Shown piece after piece: positions 28,378-36,761 of a DNA stretch of 64,000 bases. A program made the position numbers and the translations under genes. The DNA comes from Burkholderiales bacterium 67-32 (GTDB taxonomy: Bacteria > Pseudomonadota > Gammaproteobacteria > Burkholderiales > Burkholderiaceae_B), in contig MKUP01000025.1 of the NCBI GenBank assembly GCA_001898625.1, positions 186,001-250,000 on the forward strand. Reading direction: 5' to 3'. The notes below the pieces were generated by a model. That model made no database searches. It was given only the letters and a program-made list of their open reading frames with translations, and was not told the DNA's origin. Numbering within the stretch: position 1 is the stretch's first letter; each line of letters starts with the position of its first letter.

Positions 28378-28429
28378 GATTGTCGTTCTAGTGTCCGCAA
28401 TTTATCCCAGGCAGCCCAGGAAAGACATC

Positions 28430-28460
28430 GGAGCTTGCGCCACGGGACGGCGCAAGCTCC
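28430..28460. terminator. Hairpin between the Bug receptor gene and dctB
   Basis: A 12-base perfect stem, GGAGCTTGCGCC with GGCGCAAGCTCC, around a seven-base loop. It begins eight bases after the Bug gene stop on the minus strand. Without a following U-run it may attenuate rather than stop transcription into dctB. Confidence 0.55.
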
Positions 28461-28468
28461 CTTGCCGC

Positions 28469-29443
28469 CTAGTCGGCGTAGACGCCGGCCGCCCGGATGA
28501 CGGGCGTCCACTTGGCGATCTCGTTTCCGAGATGCTTGCGCAGCGAGTCAGGTCGGGCCCGCTCGCCGGTCGCCGCCTGCGCGCCCAGTTCCTCCATCTT
28601 CCCGCGGAACACGGGATCCTGGACCGCCGCCTGCAACGCGGCCGACAACTTCTCGACCACCGCCGGCGGCGTGCCCTTGGGCGCGTACATCGCGTGCCAG
28701 ATCTTGACCTCGATGCCCGGCAGCCCCTGCTCGGCCGCGGCGGGGATGTCCTTGAAGGCGTCGATGCGCGCGGACTGCATCGCGACGTAGGGCTTGACCA
28801 CGCCGGCCTTGATCTGTCCGGCGACGTTGGTGGTCTGGTCGCACATCAGATTCACCTGGCCACCGATGAGGTCGGTCAGCGCCGGCGCGGTCCCCTTGTA
28901 GGGCACCGTGCCCAGCTGCGTGCCGATGGTGCTCATGAACAGGAGGCCGCACAGGTGCGAGGCCGATCCGATGCCGGCGTTCGCCAGGAACAGCTTGCTG
29001 GAATTGGCCTTGATGTAAGGCAGCAAGTCCTTGAAGTTGTCCGGCGGCAGGCTCTTGGTGCCCAGCAGCACCATCGGCACGTCGGCGATCTCGCCGATCA
29101 TCTCGAAATCCTTGAGCGGATCGAAGCCCAGTTGGCGGTACAGCGCCGGCGCGGTGGACATGCCGATGTGGTGGATCAGCACCGTATGGCCGTCGTTGCG
29201 CGCGGTGGCGACCTTCTTCGCGCCTATGGTGCCGCCCGCGCCGCCGACGTTCTCGATCACGATCTGGCCCTTCAGGTGCTTGGCCATGACCGCCGTCACG
29301 TCGCGCGCCACCTTGTCAGTGGGGCCGCCCGCGGCGAACGGCACGACGGCGACGATGGGCGCACTGCCGGGGAAATCCTGGGCCTGGGCCGGCACGGCCA
29401 GGGCTGCCAGGACACCGAGCGATAGCGTGGAAAGAAACTTCAT
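28469..29443 (-). CDS. Bug/TctC-family tripartite tricarboxylate receptor
   Basis: Periplasmic solute receptor of 324 residues with a signal peptide ending VPAQAQ. The family core is clear: VVPFAAGGPTDKVAR, IENVGGAGGTIGAKKVA, PYKGTAPALTDLIGG near residue 180 and the late APKGTPPAVVEKL. AAGGAG lies seven bases before the ATG. It follows the DUF6351 gene by 11 bases, so the two form an operon. Bordetella genomes carry dozens of such orphan receptors; the ligand here is unknown. Confidence 0.92.
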   Translation of the reverse strand: MKFLSTLSLGVLAALAVPAQAQDFPGSAPIVAVVPFAAGGPTDKVARDVTAVMAKHLKGQIVIENVGGAGGTIGAKKVATARNDGHTVLIHHIGMSTAPALYRQLGFDPLKDFEMIGEIADVPMVLLGTKSLPPDNFKDLLPYIKANSSKLFLANAGIGSASHLCGLLFMSTIGTQLGTVPYKGTAPALTDLIGGQVNLMCDQTTNVAGQIKAGVVKPYVAMQSARIDAFKDIPAAAEQGLPGIEVKIWHAMYAPKGTPPAVVEKLSAALQAAVQDPVFRGKMEELGAQAATGERARPDSLRKHLGNEIAKWTPVIRAAGVYAD

Positions 29444-29454
29444 GTCTTTGCTCC

Positions 29455-31668
29455 TTAAGGACGGGTGATGTCGAACAACTGGTTCTTGGGGGACGGGCCG
29501 AACGAGAGCCACGTGCCCTTGAGCGGCTGCTGCTCCACGCCGGGCTTGCTCCAGTCGCATACGCCGCCCGGGAATATCTGGCGCAGGCGCTCCAGTTGGC
29601 CGGCGTTCAGCGTGGTCTTGTAGTCGGCCGGATCCACCGCCTTGAGCTGGCACTTGACGATGTTGTCGGCCAAGGGCTCGCCGGCGGCCAGGCGCGGCGT
29701 GGTGCCCGCCGGGTAGAGCTGGTTGCAGCGCCCTTCCTCGAAGGCGGTGGACGGCTCGACGATCTTGTTGCCGCCGCTGTCCCAGCAGGCATCGGCGAGT
29801 CCCGCAGGCTTGTGCGAGACGACCTTGCGCGGCTTGGGCTGGTCGGAGGCGTCGCTCACCACACCCATCAGCCACTGGTCCATGAGCTGCAGCAGGTTGT
29901 CGCCCACGGGGCCCGGTCCGAGCATGACGTGGTTGTCGAAATGCCCGTTGGCGGCCTTCAGGCGCTCGCGCACCGAGTACGAATGGATCTTGTTGTGGAT
30001 GTCGCCGTTCACCGCGTTGTCGAAGTAGTCGCGATGCTCCAGAACCGCGGTCGAGGCCAAGCCGCCCCCGCCGTGGGTGATGCGGCCGGACTGGTAGGCG
30101 CGGCGGATGGCATCGATGTCGCCTGCCGTGCGCGCCGCCGTGGGCTTCAGGTCCACGTCCAGGCCGCCGATGTTGGCGTTCAGGTCCAGGAACTCGTCCA
30201 CCGTGATGGCGCCGTCGTTCAGCGCCTTCAGGCCGTACTGCACGCCGACGTTATCGATCGGGCGCAGCGCGAAGCCCCGGCTGTCCTTGCCGTAGACGTT
30301 CACCGTATGGTCGTACACGGTGGCGCGGCTGCCGCCGGGGTTGTTGACCGGGTGGTACTTCCGGCTTTCCTCGAAGCCCGCCGGGAACGACACCACCGGA
30401 TCCAGCCGGCCGGCGCTACCGCTCATGTTGGCGATGTTGCCGACCTGCAGGTAGCCGGAGATCGCCTTCTTCTTCTCGTCGGTGTAGGCCAGCCCGCCCG
30501 CGCGGTTGAAGTAATTGTTCAGCAGGCGCGAGTCGAAGACCTTGAACAGCGTGGCCGAGGTCACGTCCGGGAACACCATGTTCACGATGATGCCGTCGAA
30601 CAGGCCCGGATAGTTGTCGGAAGTCTGGAAGCTCTGGTAGGCGCCGCCCGAACCGCCGGTGCCTATCGTGTAGACCGGCGCGCCGTAAGCCTCGATGAAG
30701 CGCTCCTTGGTCATCGCCACGGTCTCGGACGACAGCAGGTCGTTGCAGTTCGAGCCGAAGATGTTCAGCGTGGACGTGACGGCCGCATAGCCCTGTTTCA
30801 TCCATTCGTCGACGATCAGCGTGCCGAAGGTCGCGCCCTGCGTGTACCAGCCGCCCTGGCAACCGCCGCCCAGCGGATACATCAGCTTGCCGTTCCAGGC
30901 CTTGGAGCGCTTGTTCGGGCCGATCTCGCCGTCGTTGAGCGGATCGTGCAGCATCGCCGACTGGTAGATGCCGCGGTTGATGGTGCCCGTCTCCAGCCGC
31001 ACGAGATACGGCACCGTGCGCGCGGTCGGCTTGCCCTCGTCGATGGTGATATAGGTCATGTCGACCGGATAGGCCGTGGGCGTGTTCCAGCGGCTGTTGC
31101 CCCCGGTCTTGTTCCGGTAGAAGTAGTCGACCCGCGTGTTGGTGGAACAGTGCTCGCCGAAGGGACCGTCCAGGGTGCCGCCGCCCAGCCGGCCGAAGCT
31201 GGTCGTGGTGCACAGGAAAGGCTTCTGGTGGGGACCGGAAATCATCGGCCCGGTGATGGGATAGTTCGTGACTTCCAGCGTGGCGGTCGAATCACCCACC
31301 TGGGCGCGCAGCGTGTTCTTGCCCAGCGTCATGCCACGCACCAGCCCCTGCCAGGTGCGGTCGCCGACCTGGGTGAAGGCGCGCGACACGTCGCTCTTGC
31401 CCAGCATGACCTCCGGCGTGCCGCTGACGCCGGCCGGCACTTCCAGCCGCACCAGCGCGTCGTCGCCCGTGACGTAGTCCGGCAGCGAGGACACCGTGCT
31501 CAGTTTGAGGGCTGGCGCGGGCGGCGGCCCGGGAGGCGGTCCGCCATCCCCGTCATCTCCGCCGCACGCCGCGGCCAGCACCGCGGCGGTGCCCGCCGCC
31601 AGGGCCAGCCGGCCCACTCCATATCCATGGGCATGCGCCTGCCGCCCGCGTTTTTTCTCGGGTCTCAT
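29455..31668 (-). CDS. DUF6351-family probable lipoprotein with alpha/beta-hydrolase features
   Basis: 737 residues from an ATG at 31668 with AGGAGG six bases before it. The N-terminus has a basic region, a hydrophobic stretch and a lipobox-like AAAC, followed by an acidic and proline-rich linker (GGDDGDGGPPPGPPP), so it is probably a lipoprotein tethered in the envelope. The central part has GTGGSGGAYQS near residue 325, a nucleophile-elbow-like Gly-x-Ser-x-Gly. I recognise the whole as DUF6351, found beside Bug receptors in Bordetella relatives, with no proven function; a secreted esterase or depolymerase is possible. It heads the operon with the Bug gene. Confidence 0.75.
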   Translation of the reverse strand: MRPEKKRGRQAHAHGYGVGRLALAAGTAAVLAAACGGDDGDGGPPPGPPPAPALKLSTVSSLPDYVTGDDALVRLEVPAGVSGTPEVMLGKSDVSRAFTQVGDRTWQGLVRGMTLGKNTLRAQVGDSTATLEVTNYPITGPMISGPHQKPFLCTTTSFGRLGGGTLDGPFGEHCSTNTRVDYFYRNKTGGNSRWNTPTAYPVDMTYITIDEGKPTARTVPYLVRLETGTINRGIYQSAMLHDPLNDGEIGPNKRSKAWNGKLMYPLGGGCQGGWYTQGATFGTLIVDEWMKQGYAAVTSTLNIFGSNCNDLLSSETVAMTKERFIEAYGAPVYTIGTGGSGGAYQSFQTSDNYPGLFDGIIVNMVFPDVTSATLFKVFDSRLLNNYFNRAGGLAYTDEKKKAISGYLQVGNIANMSGSAGRLDPVVSFPAGFEESRKYHPVNNPGGSRATVYDHTVNVYGKDSRGFALRPIDNVGVQYGLKALNDGAITVDEFLDLNANIGGLDVDLKPTAARTAGDIDAIRRAYQSGRITHGGGGLASTAVLEHRDYFDNAVNGDIHNKIHSYSVRERLKAANGHFDNHVMLGPGPVGDNLLQLMDQWLMGVVSDASDQPKPRKVVSHKPAGLADACWDSGGNKIVEPSTAFEEGRCNQLYPAGTTPRLAAGEPLADNIVKCQLKAVDPADYKTTLNAGQLERLRQIFPGGVCDWSKPGVEQQPLKGTWLSFGPSPKNQLFDITRP

Positions 31669-31849
31669 TCCTGCCTCCTCCTGTCGGGTGTCTTGAATCT
31701 TCTCGTTACAGCGACGGAGAATTAGCAACACCCATGCCAACGCGGCCCCGGCGCGCGATTACGCGGCAAGGGCCTGTTTTCATTGACGTTTTCGGGAGGA
31801 AGGGGGAAGCGGGGGCGGGGGCGGCGGCCAGAATTCCGCCACGCGGGCC

Positions 31850-31881
31850 GCCGGCCGTTCCGGAATTCCGCAACGGCCGGC
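31850..31881. repeat. 32-base near-perfect palindrome after the AI-2E gene
   Basis: GCCGGCCGTT pairs with AACGGCCGGC around the palindrome CGGAATTCCG, with one mismatched pair, so the whole 32 bases can fold on either strand. It begins nine bases after the stop of the AI-2E family gene on the minus strand. There is no U-tract. The rest of the 222-base gap (31669-31890) is very G-rich and shows no gene. Confidence 0.6.
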
Positions 31882-31890
31882 GCGGGGGAA

Positions 31891-32958
31891 TCAGTTCCCG
31901 TCGGCGGACGGCGGGCCGTCTATCGACGAAAACAGGTCCCAGACCGCCATGAACAGCGCGGCGATCAGCGGTCCGATCACGAAGCCGTTGATGCCGAACA
32001 GCGCCATGCCGCCCAGGGTCGAGATCAGGATCACGTAGTCCGGCATGCGGGTGTCCTTGCCGACCAGGATGGGGCGCAGCACGTTGTCGACCAGGCCGAT
32101 CACCAGGATGCCGTACAGCGTCAGGATGACCCCCTGCACCACGGCGCCGGTCAAGAGGAAATAGATGGCGACCGGGCCCCAGATCAGTCCCGCCCCCACC
32201 GCCGGCAGCAGCGACAGGAAGGCCATCACGACGCTCCACAGCAGCGCGCCCTTGATGCCCAGGATCCAGAAGATCAGGCCGCCCAGCACGCCCTGGGTGA
32301 TGGCCACCACGATGTTCCCCTTGACCGTGGCGCGCACGACCGCGATGAACTTGCGGAACAGGTGGCGCTTGTGTTCCTCGGTCAGCGGCAAGGCCTGGCG
32401 GACCCGCGAGGACAGCACGGGCCCGTCGCGCAGCAGGAAGAACAGCAGGTACAGCATCACGCCCAGGCTGATGACGAACTGGAACGTGTTCTGGCCGATG
32501 TTCAGCGCCTGGGTGGCGAAGAACTGGCTGCCCCGGGTGGCCATCTGGGCCAGCTTGTCCTGGACGCTGCTCACGTCGACGAGGCCGAATTTCTCCAGCA
32601 GGCCCCGGGCGGTGGGCGGCAGGGCCGTCATGGCCTGGTCCAGGTATGCGCGGAAGTCGATGTCGCCGGCCTTGATCTGCTCATAGAGCCCGGCGCCCTG
32701 GCTGACGATGGCGCCGGCGATCAGCGAGACGGGAATGATGACGATGAGCACGCACACCCCCAGCGTGGCCAGCGCCGCCAGGTTGCTGCGGCCGCCGAAC
32801 GCCGTCACCAGCCGCCGTTGCATCGGAAAGAAGATGATGGCGAGGATGGCCCCCCAGAACACCGCCCCGAAGAACGGCCACAGCAGCCAGCCGAATGCCA
32901 GCGTGACCAGCACCAGCAGGAGCAGGAAGGTACGGTACTGCAAAGAGGTCTGGCTCAT
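31891..32958 (-). CDS. AI-2E family (TqsA/PerM-like) membrane transporter
   Basis: 355 residues with about eight hydrophobic helices: a pair at the N-terminus, an amphipathic middle part (100-200) and a cluster in the second half with GGLIFWILGIKGALLWSVVMAFLSLLPAVGAGLIWGP split over two helices. This is the PF01594 pattern. Some members move autoinducer-2, others sodium and protons; the substrate here cannot be told. It is followed upstream, 13 bases away, by the TRIC-like gene on the same strand, so the two are probably cotranscribed. Confidence 0.88.
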   Translation of the reverse strand: MSQTSLQYRTFLLLLVLVTLAFGWLLWPFFGAVFWGAILAIIFFPMQRRLVTAFGGRSNLAALATLGVCVLIVIIPVSLIAGAIVSQGAGLYEQIKAGDIDFRAYLDQAMTALPPTARGLLEKFGLVDVSSVQDKLAQMATRGSQFFATQALNIGQNTFQFVISLGVMLYLLFFLLRDGPVLSSRVRQALPLTEEHKRHLFRKFIAVVRATVKGNIVVAITQGVLGGLIFWILGIKGALLWSVVMAFLSLLPAVGAGLIWGPVAIYFLLTGAVVQGVILTLYGILVIGLVDNVLRPILVGKDTRMPDYVILISTLGGMALFGINGFVIGPLIAALFMAVWDLFSSIDGPPSADGN

Positions 32959-32971
32959 CGAGGACGTTCCT

Positions 32972-33592
32972 TCAATGTTCGGGAGGCGTTCGGGTCGTGA
33001 AGACGGGCAGGGTCAGGCTCCAGCGGATCGCCACCATGCGGAACAGGAAACCGGTGACCAGGGAGATGGCCGTGGCATGGTCGTGCTCGATGCCGTAGCG
33101 CTGCAGCAGCACGTATAGCGTGCCGGTGGCCAGCGCGACGGAGGCGTAGAGATCCCGGCGCAGCACCAGCGGCACCTGGTTGCAGAGTATGTCGCGCAGC
33201 AGACCGCCGCATATGCCGGTCACCATGCCCATCAGCACCACGATGGCCGGATGCGCGCCGGCGGCCTCGGCCACGTCGCAGCCGATCACGGCGAAGGCCA
33301 CCAGCCCCAGCGCGTCCAGCAGCAGGAAGGCCATGCGCACCCGGTGCATGTACCGGACCAGGAGCGCCGCCGCCAGGGCCGCGCCCACGGTGAAGAAGAG
33401 ATATTCGGGATGAGCCACCCAGCCCAGCGGGTAGTGGCCGAGCAGCACGTCGCGGATGGAGCCGCCGCCCAGGGCCGTGACGGTGCCGACGACGCATACC
33501 CCGAACAGGTCCATGCGCCGTCTCATGCCCATGATCGCGCCCGAGGCGGCCTCGGCGGTGATCGCGACCAGATAAATCACTTGCAGCAACAT
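32972..33592 (-). CDS. UPF0126/TRIC-type membrane channel (YicG-like)
   Basis: 206 residues, about seven helices made of two similar halves. Each half carries the TRIC hallmark: GGGSIRDVLLG near residue 42 and GGLLRDILC near residue 128. Bacterial TRIC homologues are monovalent cation channels; YicG has also been proposed to move glycine. ATG at 33592 has only a weak ribosome binding site. It heads the two-gene unit with the AI-2E family gene. Confidence 0.88.
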   Translation of the reverse strand: MLLQVIYLVAITAEAASGAIMGMRRRMDLFGVCVVGTVTALGGGSIRDVLLGHYPLGWVAHPEYLFFTVGAALAAALLVRYMHRVRMAFLLLDALGLVAFAVIGCDVAEAAGAHPAIVVLMGMVTGICGGLLRDILCNQVPLVLRRDLYASVALATGTLYVLLQRYGIEHDHATAISLVTGFLFRMVAIRWSLTLPVFTTRTPPEH

Positions 33593-33694
33593 AAGCGGGG
33601 CCGGTGGGCCGTCTCCTTTTCCTGCGCGCCGGACGGACGCGCGAATCAGGCGGATTATCGCATCCGCCGGGACCGCCCGAGCCGGGCGGCCGCC

Positions 33695-34597
33695 CTACCC
33701 CCCGACGGCCGGCAGCGCCTCCATCAGGGTCGCGCGAAAGTCCTCCATGACGGGCGGCACCTTGAAACCGCGCCGCGTCACCTGATAGAGGTCCAGGCTG
33801 ACGGCGGGCTTGGCCAGCAGGTCGGTCGCCACCCGGTGCCGGTGACAGGCCACCAGCGCGAACGTGGGGATGACGGCCGTGCCCAGCCCCGCCTCGACCA
33901 TGGAGATCAGGGTCTCGAAGAAATTGAAGCTCGGGCGGTCTTCGTTGCCGCGTCCAATCTTCTCCAGGTGCGGCTCGATCAGCCGCTGGATGGGATTGGC
34001 GGGCGGCAGGCCGATCAACGGCACGTCGCGCAGGCTGGCCCAAGCGGCCGTGCCCACCGGCCGGCCCGGCGCCCCGTCGGTGGGTGCCACGTGCATCAGC
34101 CGGAACTTGCCCACCGGCGCCCGATCCAGCCCCGCCAGCGTCTTGAAGAAGAACCCCAGCCCGATATCGGCCTCGCCGCCGGCCACCAGCGCCTCCACCT
34201 GCGGCAGGTCGGTATCGGCCAGCCGCAGTTCCACGTGCGGGTGGGATTGCTTGAACAGCTGGAAGACCCGCGGCAGGATGTTGGACGAGATCAGCGGCGT
34301 GGCGGCGATGCGCAGCGTCTGACGCGCGCGCCGGCCAGCCATGCCCAGCTTGGACACCACCTCTTCCAGATCGCCCACCACCCGCTGCGCCACCGGCAGC
34401 AGGTCGCGGCCGGCGTCGGTCAGCACCACCATGCGGGTCGTGCGGTCGAACAGCCGGCAATCGAGCTGCTTTTCCATCTCGCGGATCATGATGCTGAGCC
34501 CGGCCTGCGTCATGTGGGCCTTCTCGGCGGCACGGGTGAAATTGCCGATACGCGCGACGTGCAGGAAAACCTGTAACTGGCGCAATGAAAGATTCAT
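33695..34597 (-). CDS. LysR-family regulator of the flavin hydroxylase
   Basis: 300 residues. HTH at the N-terminus (LRQLQVFLHVARIGNFTRAAEKAHMTQAG) followed by the LysR substrate-binding domain. It is divergent from the flavin monooxygenase gene with 123 bases between, the usual layout for a LysR activator and its target. An A/T-rich inverted repeat at 34607-34620, ten bases from its own ATG, is the candidate binding site. The inducer is unknown. Confidence 0.9.
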   Translation of the reverse strand: MNLSLRQLQVFLHVARIGNFTRAAEKAHMTQAGLSIMIREMEKQLDCRLFDRTTRMVVLTDAGRDLLPVAQRVVGDLEEVVSKLGMAGRRARQTLRIAATPLISSNILPRVFQLFKQSHPHVELRLADTDLPQVEALVAGGEADIGLGFFFKTLAGLDRAPVGKFRLMHVAPTDGAPGRPVGTAAWASLRDVPLIGLPPANPIQRLIEPHLEKIGRGNEDRPSFNFFETLISMVEAGLGTAVIPTFALVACHRHRVATDLLAKPAVSLDLYQVTRRGFKVPPVMEDFRATLMEALPAVGG

Positions 34598-34606
34598 AAA
34601 ACTCTA

Positions 34607-34620
34607 ATATGTATTCATAT
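34607..34620. promoter_or_regulatory. Candidate LysR box between the LysR and hydroxylase genes
   Basis: ATATG-TATT-CATAT, a perfect inverted repeat of 14 bases with T-N11-A spacing, the general shape of LysR sites. It lies in an A/T-rich patch right next to the lysR start, which fits autorepression and activation of the divergent gene. Confidence 0.5.
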
Positions 34621-34720
34621 CATATCTAAACTTCAAAAATAATACGTTCTGGCGCCTAATACCAGCACCAGCGGTTCCCGGACGGGAATCCGCGAGAAAA
34701 TTCTTCACGAGGGTGCGAAC

Positions 34721-35980
34721 ATGAGCAGCAAAGAGGACGTGGTCATCATCGGCGCCGGAATAGGCGGACTGACGCTGGCCCTGAGTCTCCACCAGGCCGG
34801 CATCGCCTGCCGCGTCTACGAGGCCGCGCCCGAGTTGCGGCCACTGGGCGTGGGCATCAACGTCCTGCCCCACGCGGCGCGCGAGCTGTCCGAGCTGGGG
34901 CTGCTGCCCGAACTGGACAAGGTGGGCGTGCGCACGCGCGAATCGATCTTCTTCAACGAACACGGACAGTTCGTGTTCCGCGAAGCCGCGGGCCTGGCCG
35001 CCGGCTTCGACTGGCCGCAATACTCCATCCACCGGGGCGACCTGCAGACCGTGCTGTTCGACGCCGTCAAGCAGCGCCTGGGCCCGGACGCCGTGGTCTG
35101 CGGCCAGCGCTGCACCGGCGCCACGCAGGACGCCGACTCGATCACCGCGCACTTCGTCTCGCCCGAGGGCGAACGCCTGCCCGACGTGCAGGCCCGCCTG
35201 CTGATCGCCTGCGACGGCGTGCACTCGGCCCTGCGCAAGCAACTCTATCCGCAGGAAGGCGCGCCGCGCTATTCGGGCGTCAACATGTGGCGCGGGACCA
35301 CGGTGTGGAAACCGTTCCTGAGCGAGGCCAGCATGGTACGCGCGGGCTGGCTGGACGTGGGCAAGATGGTGATCTACCCCATCCGCAACGACGTCGACGG
35401 CAAGGGCGGCCAGTTGATCAACTGGGTGGCGGAGATCACCGATCCCAACCCGGCCATCCGCGACTGGAGCCGGCCCGGCAGGCTGGAAGACTTCCTGCCC
35501 GCCTTCGAGGACTGGCATTTCGACTGGCTGGACGTCCCCGCCCTGATCCGGTCCTCGGACTCCATCCTGGAATATCCGATGGTGGACCAGGATCCGCTGC
35601 CCACCTGGACCCAGGGCCGCCTGACGTTGCTGGGCGACGCCGCCCATCCCATGGTGCCGCGTGGATCGAACGGCGCGGGCCAGGCCATCATCGACGCGCG
35701 CTACCTGGCGGGCCAGTTGAAGCAGCGCGGCCTGACCGTGGAAGCCCTGCAGGACTACGACAAGGTCCGGGTCGCGGCGACCACGCAGGTGGTGCTGACC
35801 AACCGCACGAATCCGCCCGACGCCATCCTGCGCGAGGTTTTTGAACGCACCGGCGGCAAGCGCTTCGAGCAGCTCGAATCCATCGTCCCGCAGGCCGAAC
35901 TGCAAGCCATCTCCGACAACTACAAGAAAGTCGCCGGCTACAGCCCGGCCTCGCTGAAGGCCCGGCCCTCCTTCCTCTGA
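34721..35980 (+). CDS. Class A flavin-dependent aromatic hydroxylase (PhzS/3-hydroxybenzoate hydroxylase-like)
   Basis: Single-component FAD, NAD(P)H monooxygenase of 419 residues. GAGIGGLTLAL near residue 10 binds FAD; the DG motif is CDGVHSALRK near 165 and the GD motif is LLGDAAHPMVPRGSNGAGQA near 305. The substrate is probably a hydroxylated aromatic or N-heterocycle. It ends in a strong intrinsic terminator, so it is monocistronic, but the VOC, hydrolase and IclR genes follow in the same direction and suggest a hydroxylation, ring opening and hydrolysis sequence. GAGGG precedes the ATG. Confidence 0.87.
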   Translation: MSSKEDVVIIGAGIGGLTLALSLHQAGIACRVYEAAPELRPLGVGINVLPHAARELSELGLLPELDKVGVRTRESIFFNEHGQFVFREAAGLAAGFDWPQYSIHRGDLQTVLFDAVKQRLGPDAVVCGQRCTGATQDADSITAHFVSPEGERLPDVQARLLIACDGVHSALRKQLYPQEGAPRYSGVNMWRGTTVWKPFLSEASMVRAGWLDVGKMVIYPIRNDVDGKGGQLINWVAEITDPNPAIRDWSRPGRLEDFLPAFEDWHFDWLDVPALIRSSDSILEYPMVDQDPLPTWTQGRLTLLGDAAHPMVPRGSNGAGQAIIDARYLAGQLKQRGLTVEALQDYDKVRVAATTQVVLTNRTNPPDAILREVFERTGGKRFEQLESIVPQAELQAISDNYKKVAGYSPASLKARPSFL

Positions 35981-35982
35981 CC

Positions 35983-36045
35983 CCGGGTGGTCCGTGACGG
36001 ACCACCCGGCCGGCTCGAAGCCGCCCTAGGGGCGGCTTTTGTTTT
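35983..36045 (+). terminator. Tandem hairpins ending in a U-tract after the flavin hydroxylase
   Basis: First hairpin: a 12-base perfect stem (CCGGGTGGTCCG with CGGACCACCCGG, 35983-36009). Second: AGCCGCCC with GGGCGGCT (36019-36037) running into TTTTGTTTTT. The second is a canonical rho-independent terminator. Confidence 0.9.
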
Positions 36046-36064
36046 TGCAAAATCAGAAATTATT

Positions 36065-36127
36065 GATAATTTTTATCGGTTCCATAAAGCAATATTTAAA
36101 TTAAAAGTATCTGATCTTGATACTTTT
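36065..36127. promoter_or_regulatory. A/T-rich region with inverted repeats before the VOC-hydrolase-IclR operon
   Basis: Two repeats stand out: GATAA-TTT-TTATC (36065-36077) and a nine-base perfect repeat, AAAAGTATC and GATACTTTT, around seven bases (36103-36127). A TTGACC follows at 36134-36139 as a possible -35. Because the A/T content is so unlike the neighbourhood and an IclR gene ends this operon, I read the larger repeat as an IclR operator. It could alternatively fold as a second terminator for the hydroxylase transcript. Confidence 0.5.
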
Positions 36128-36207
36128 TTAAAATTGACCGAGAATCGCTGCCATACCATCGACAGTCCCGGCCCGGTATCGTCCGGCCCCGAGAGCAAGG
36201 AGACCCC

Positions 36208-36726
36208 ATGGCAGCGCTCGTTCCCATACAAGGCCTGCATCACTACGCCTACCGGTGCAGGGATGCCGAGGAAACCCGTCACTTCTACGAGGACCTCCTG
36301 GGCCTGCCGCTCGCGCACGTGATCCGCGCCGACCACGTACCCAGCACCGGCGAATATTGTCCCTACGTCCACATCTTCTTCGAGATGCGGGACGGTTCCT
36401 ACATGGCCTTCTTCGACCTGGGCGACGGCCAGGCGGCCGAGCCCTCGTCCAACACCCCGGACTGGGTCAACCACATCGCGCTGCAGGTCGAATCCGAGGC
36501 CGAGCTCCACGCGGCCCGCGCCCGGCTGGAGGCGGACGGCGTCGAGGTCCTGGGGGTGACGGACCACGGCTTCGTCCGGTCCATCTACTTCTTCGATCCC
36601 AACGGCATCCGGCTCGAACTGACCACGCGCACCGCGCCCCCCGCCCGACTCGACGAATTCAAGGCCTCGGCCCATGCCGAACTGGCTGACTGGGTCCGCA
36701 CCCGGCCCCTGGCCGCCCACCGCTAA
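36208..36726 (+). CDS. VOC-superfamily protein, possible extradiol dioxygenase or isomerase
   Basis: 172 residues with the vicinal-oxygen-chelate pattern: GLHHYAYRCRDAEETRHFYEDLLG at the start, NHIALQV near residue 90, and FFDPNGIRLEL near 130. These supply the His, His and Glu typical of the metal site. AGGAGA precedes the ATG. It is first in a three-gene operon with an alpha/beta hydrolase and an IclR regulator, and follows a flavin hydroxylase. A ring-cleavage or lactoylglutathione-lyase-type reaction is possible; I cannot decide between them. Confidence 0.8.
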   Translation: MAALVPIQGLHHYAYRCRDAEETRHFYEDLLGLPLAHVIRADHVPSTGEYCPYVHIFFEMRDGSYMAFFDLGDGQAAEPSSNTPDWVNHIALQVESEAELHAARARLEADGVEVLGVTDHGFVRSIYFFDPNGIRLELTTRTAPPARLDEFKASAHAELADWVRTRPLAAHR

Positions 36727-36761
36727 CCGCCCGCCCCGCAACCCACAAGGAAATCCGCGTC

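Noticed and set aside
29596-31725. 709-residue plus-strand open frame
   Set aside because: Antisense shadow of the DUF6351 gene.
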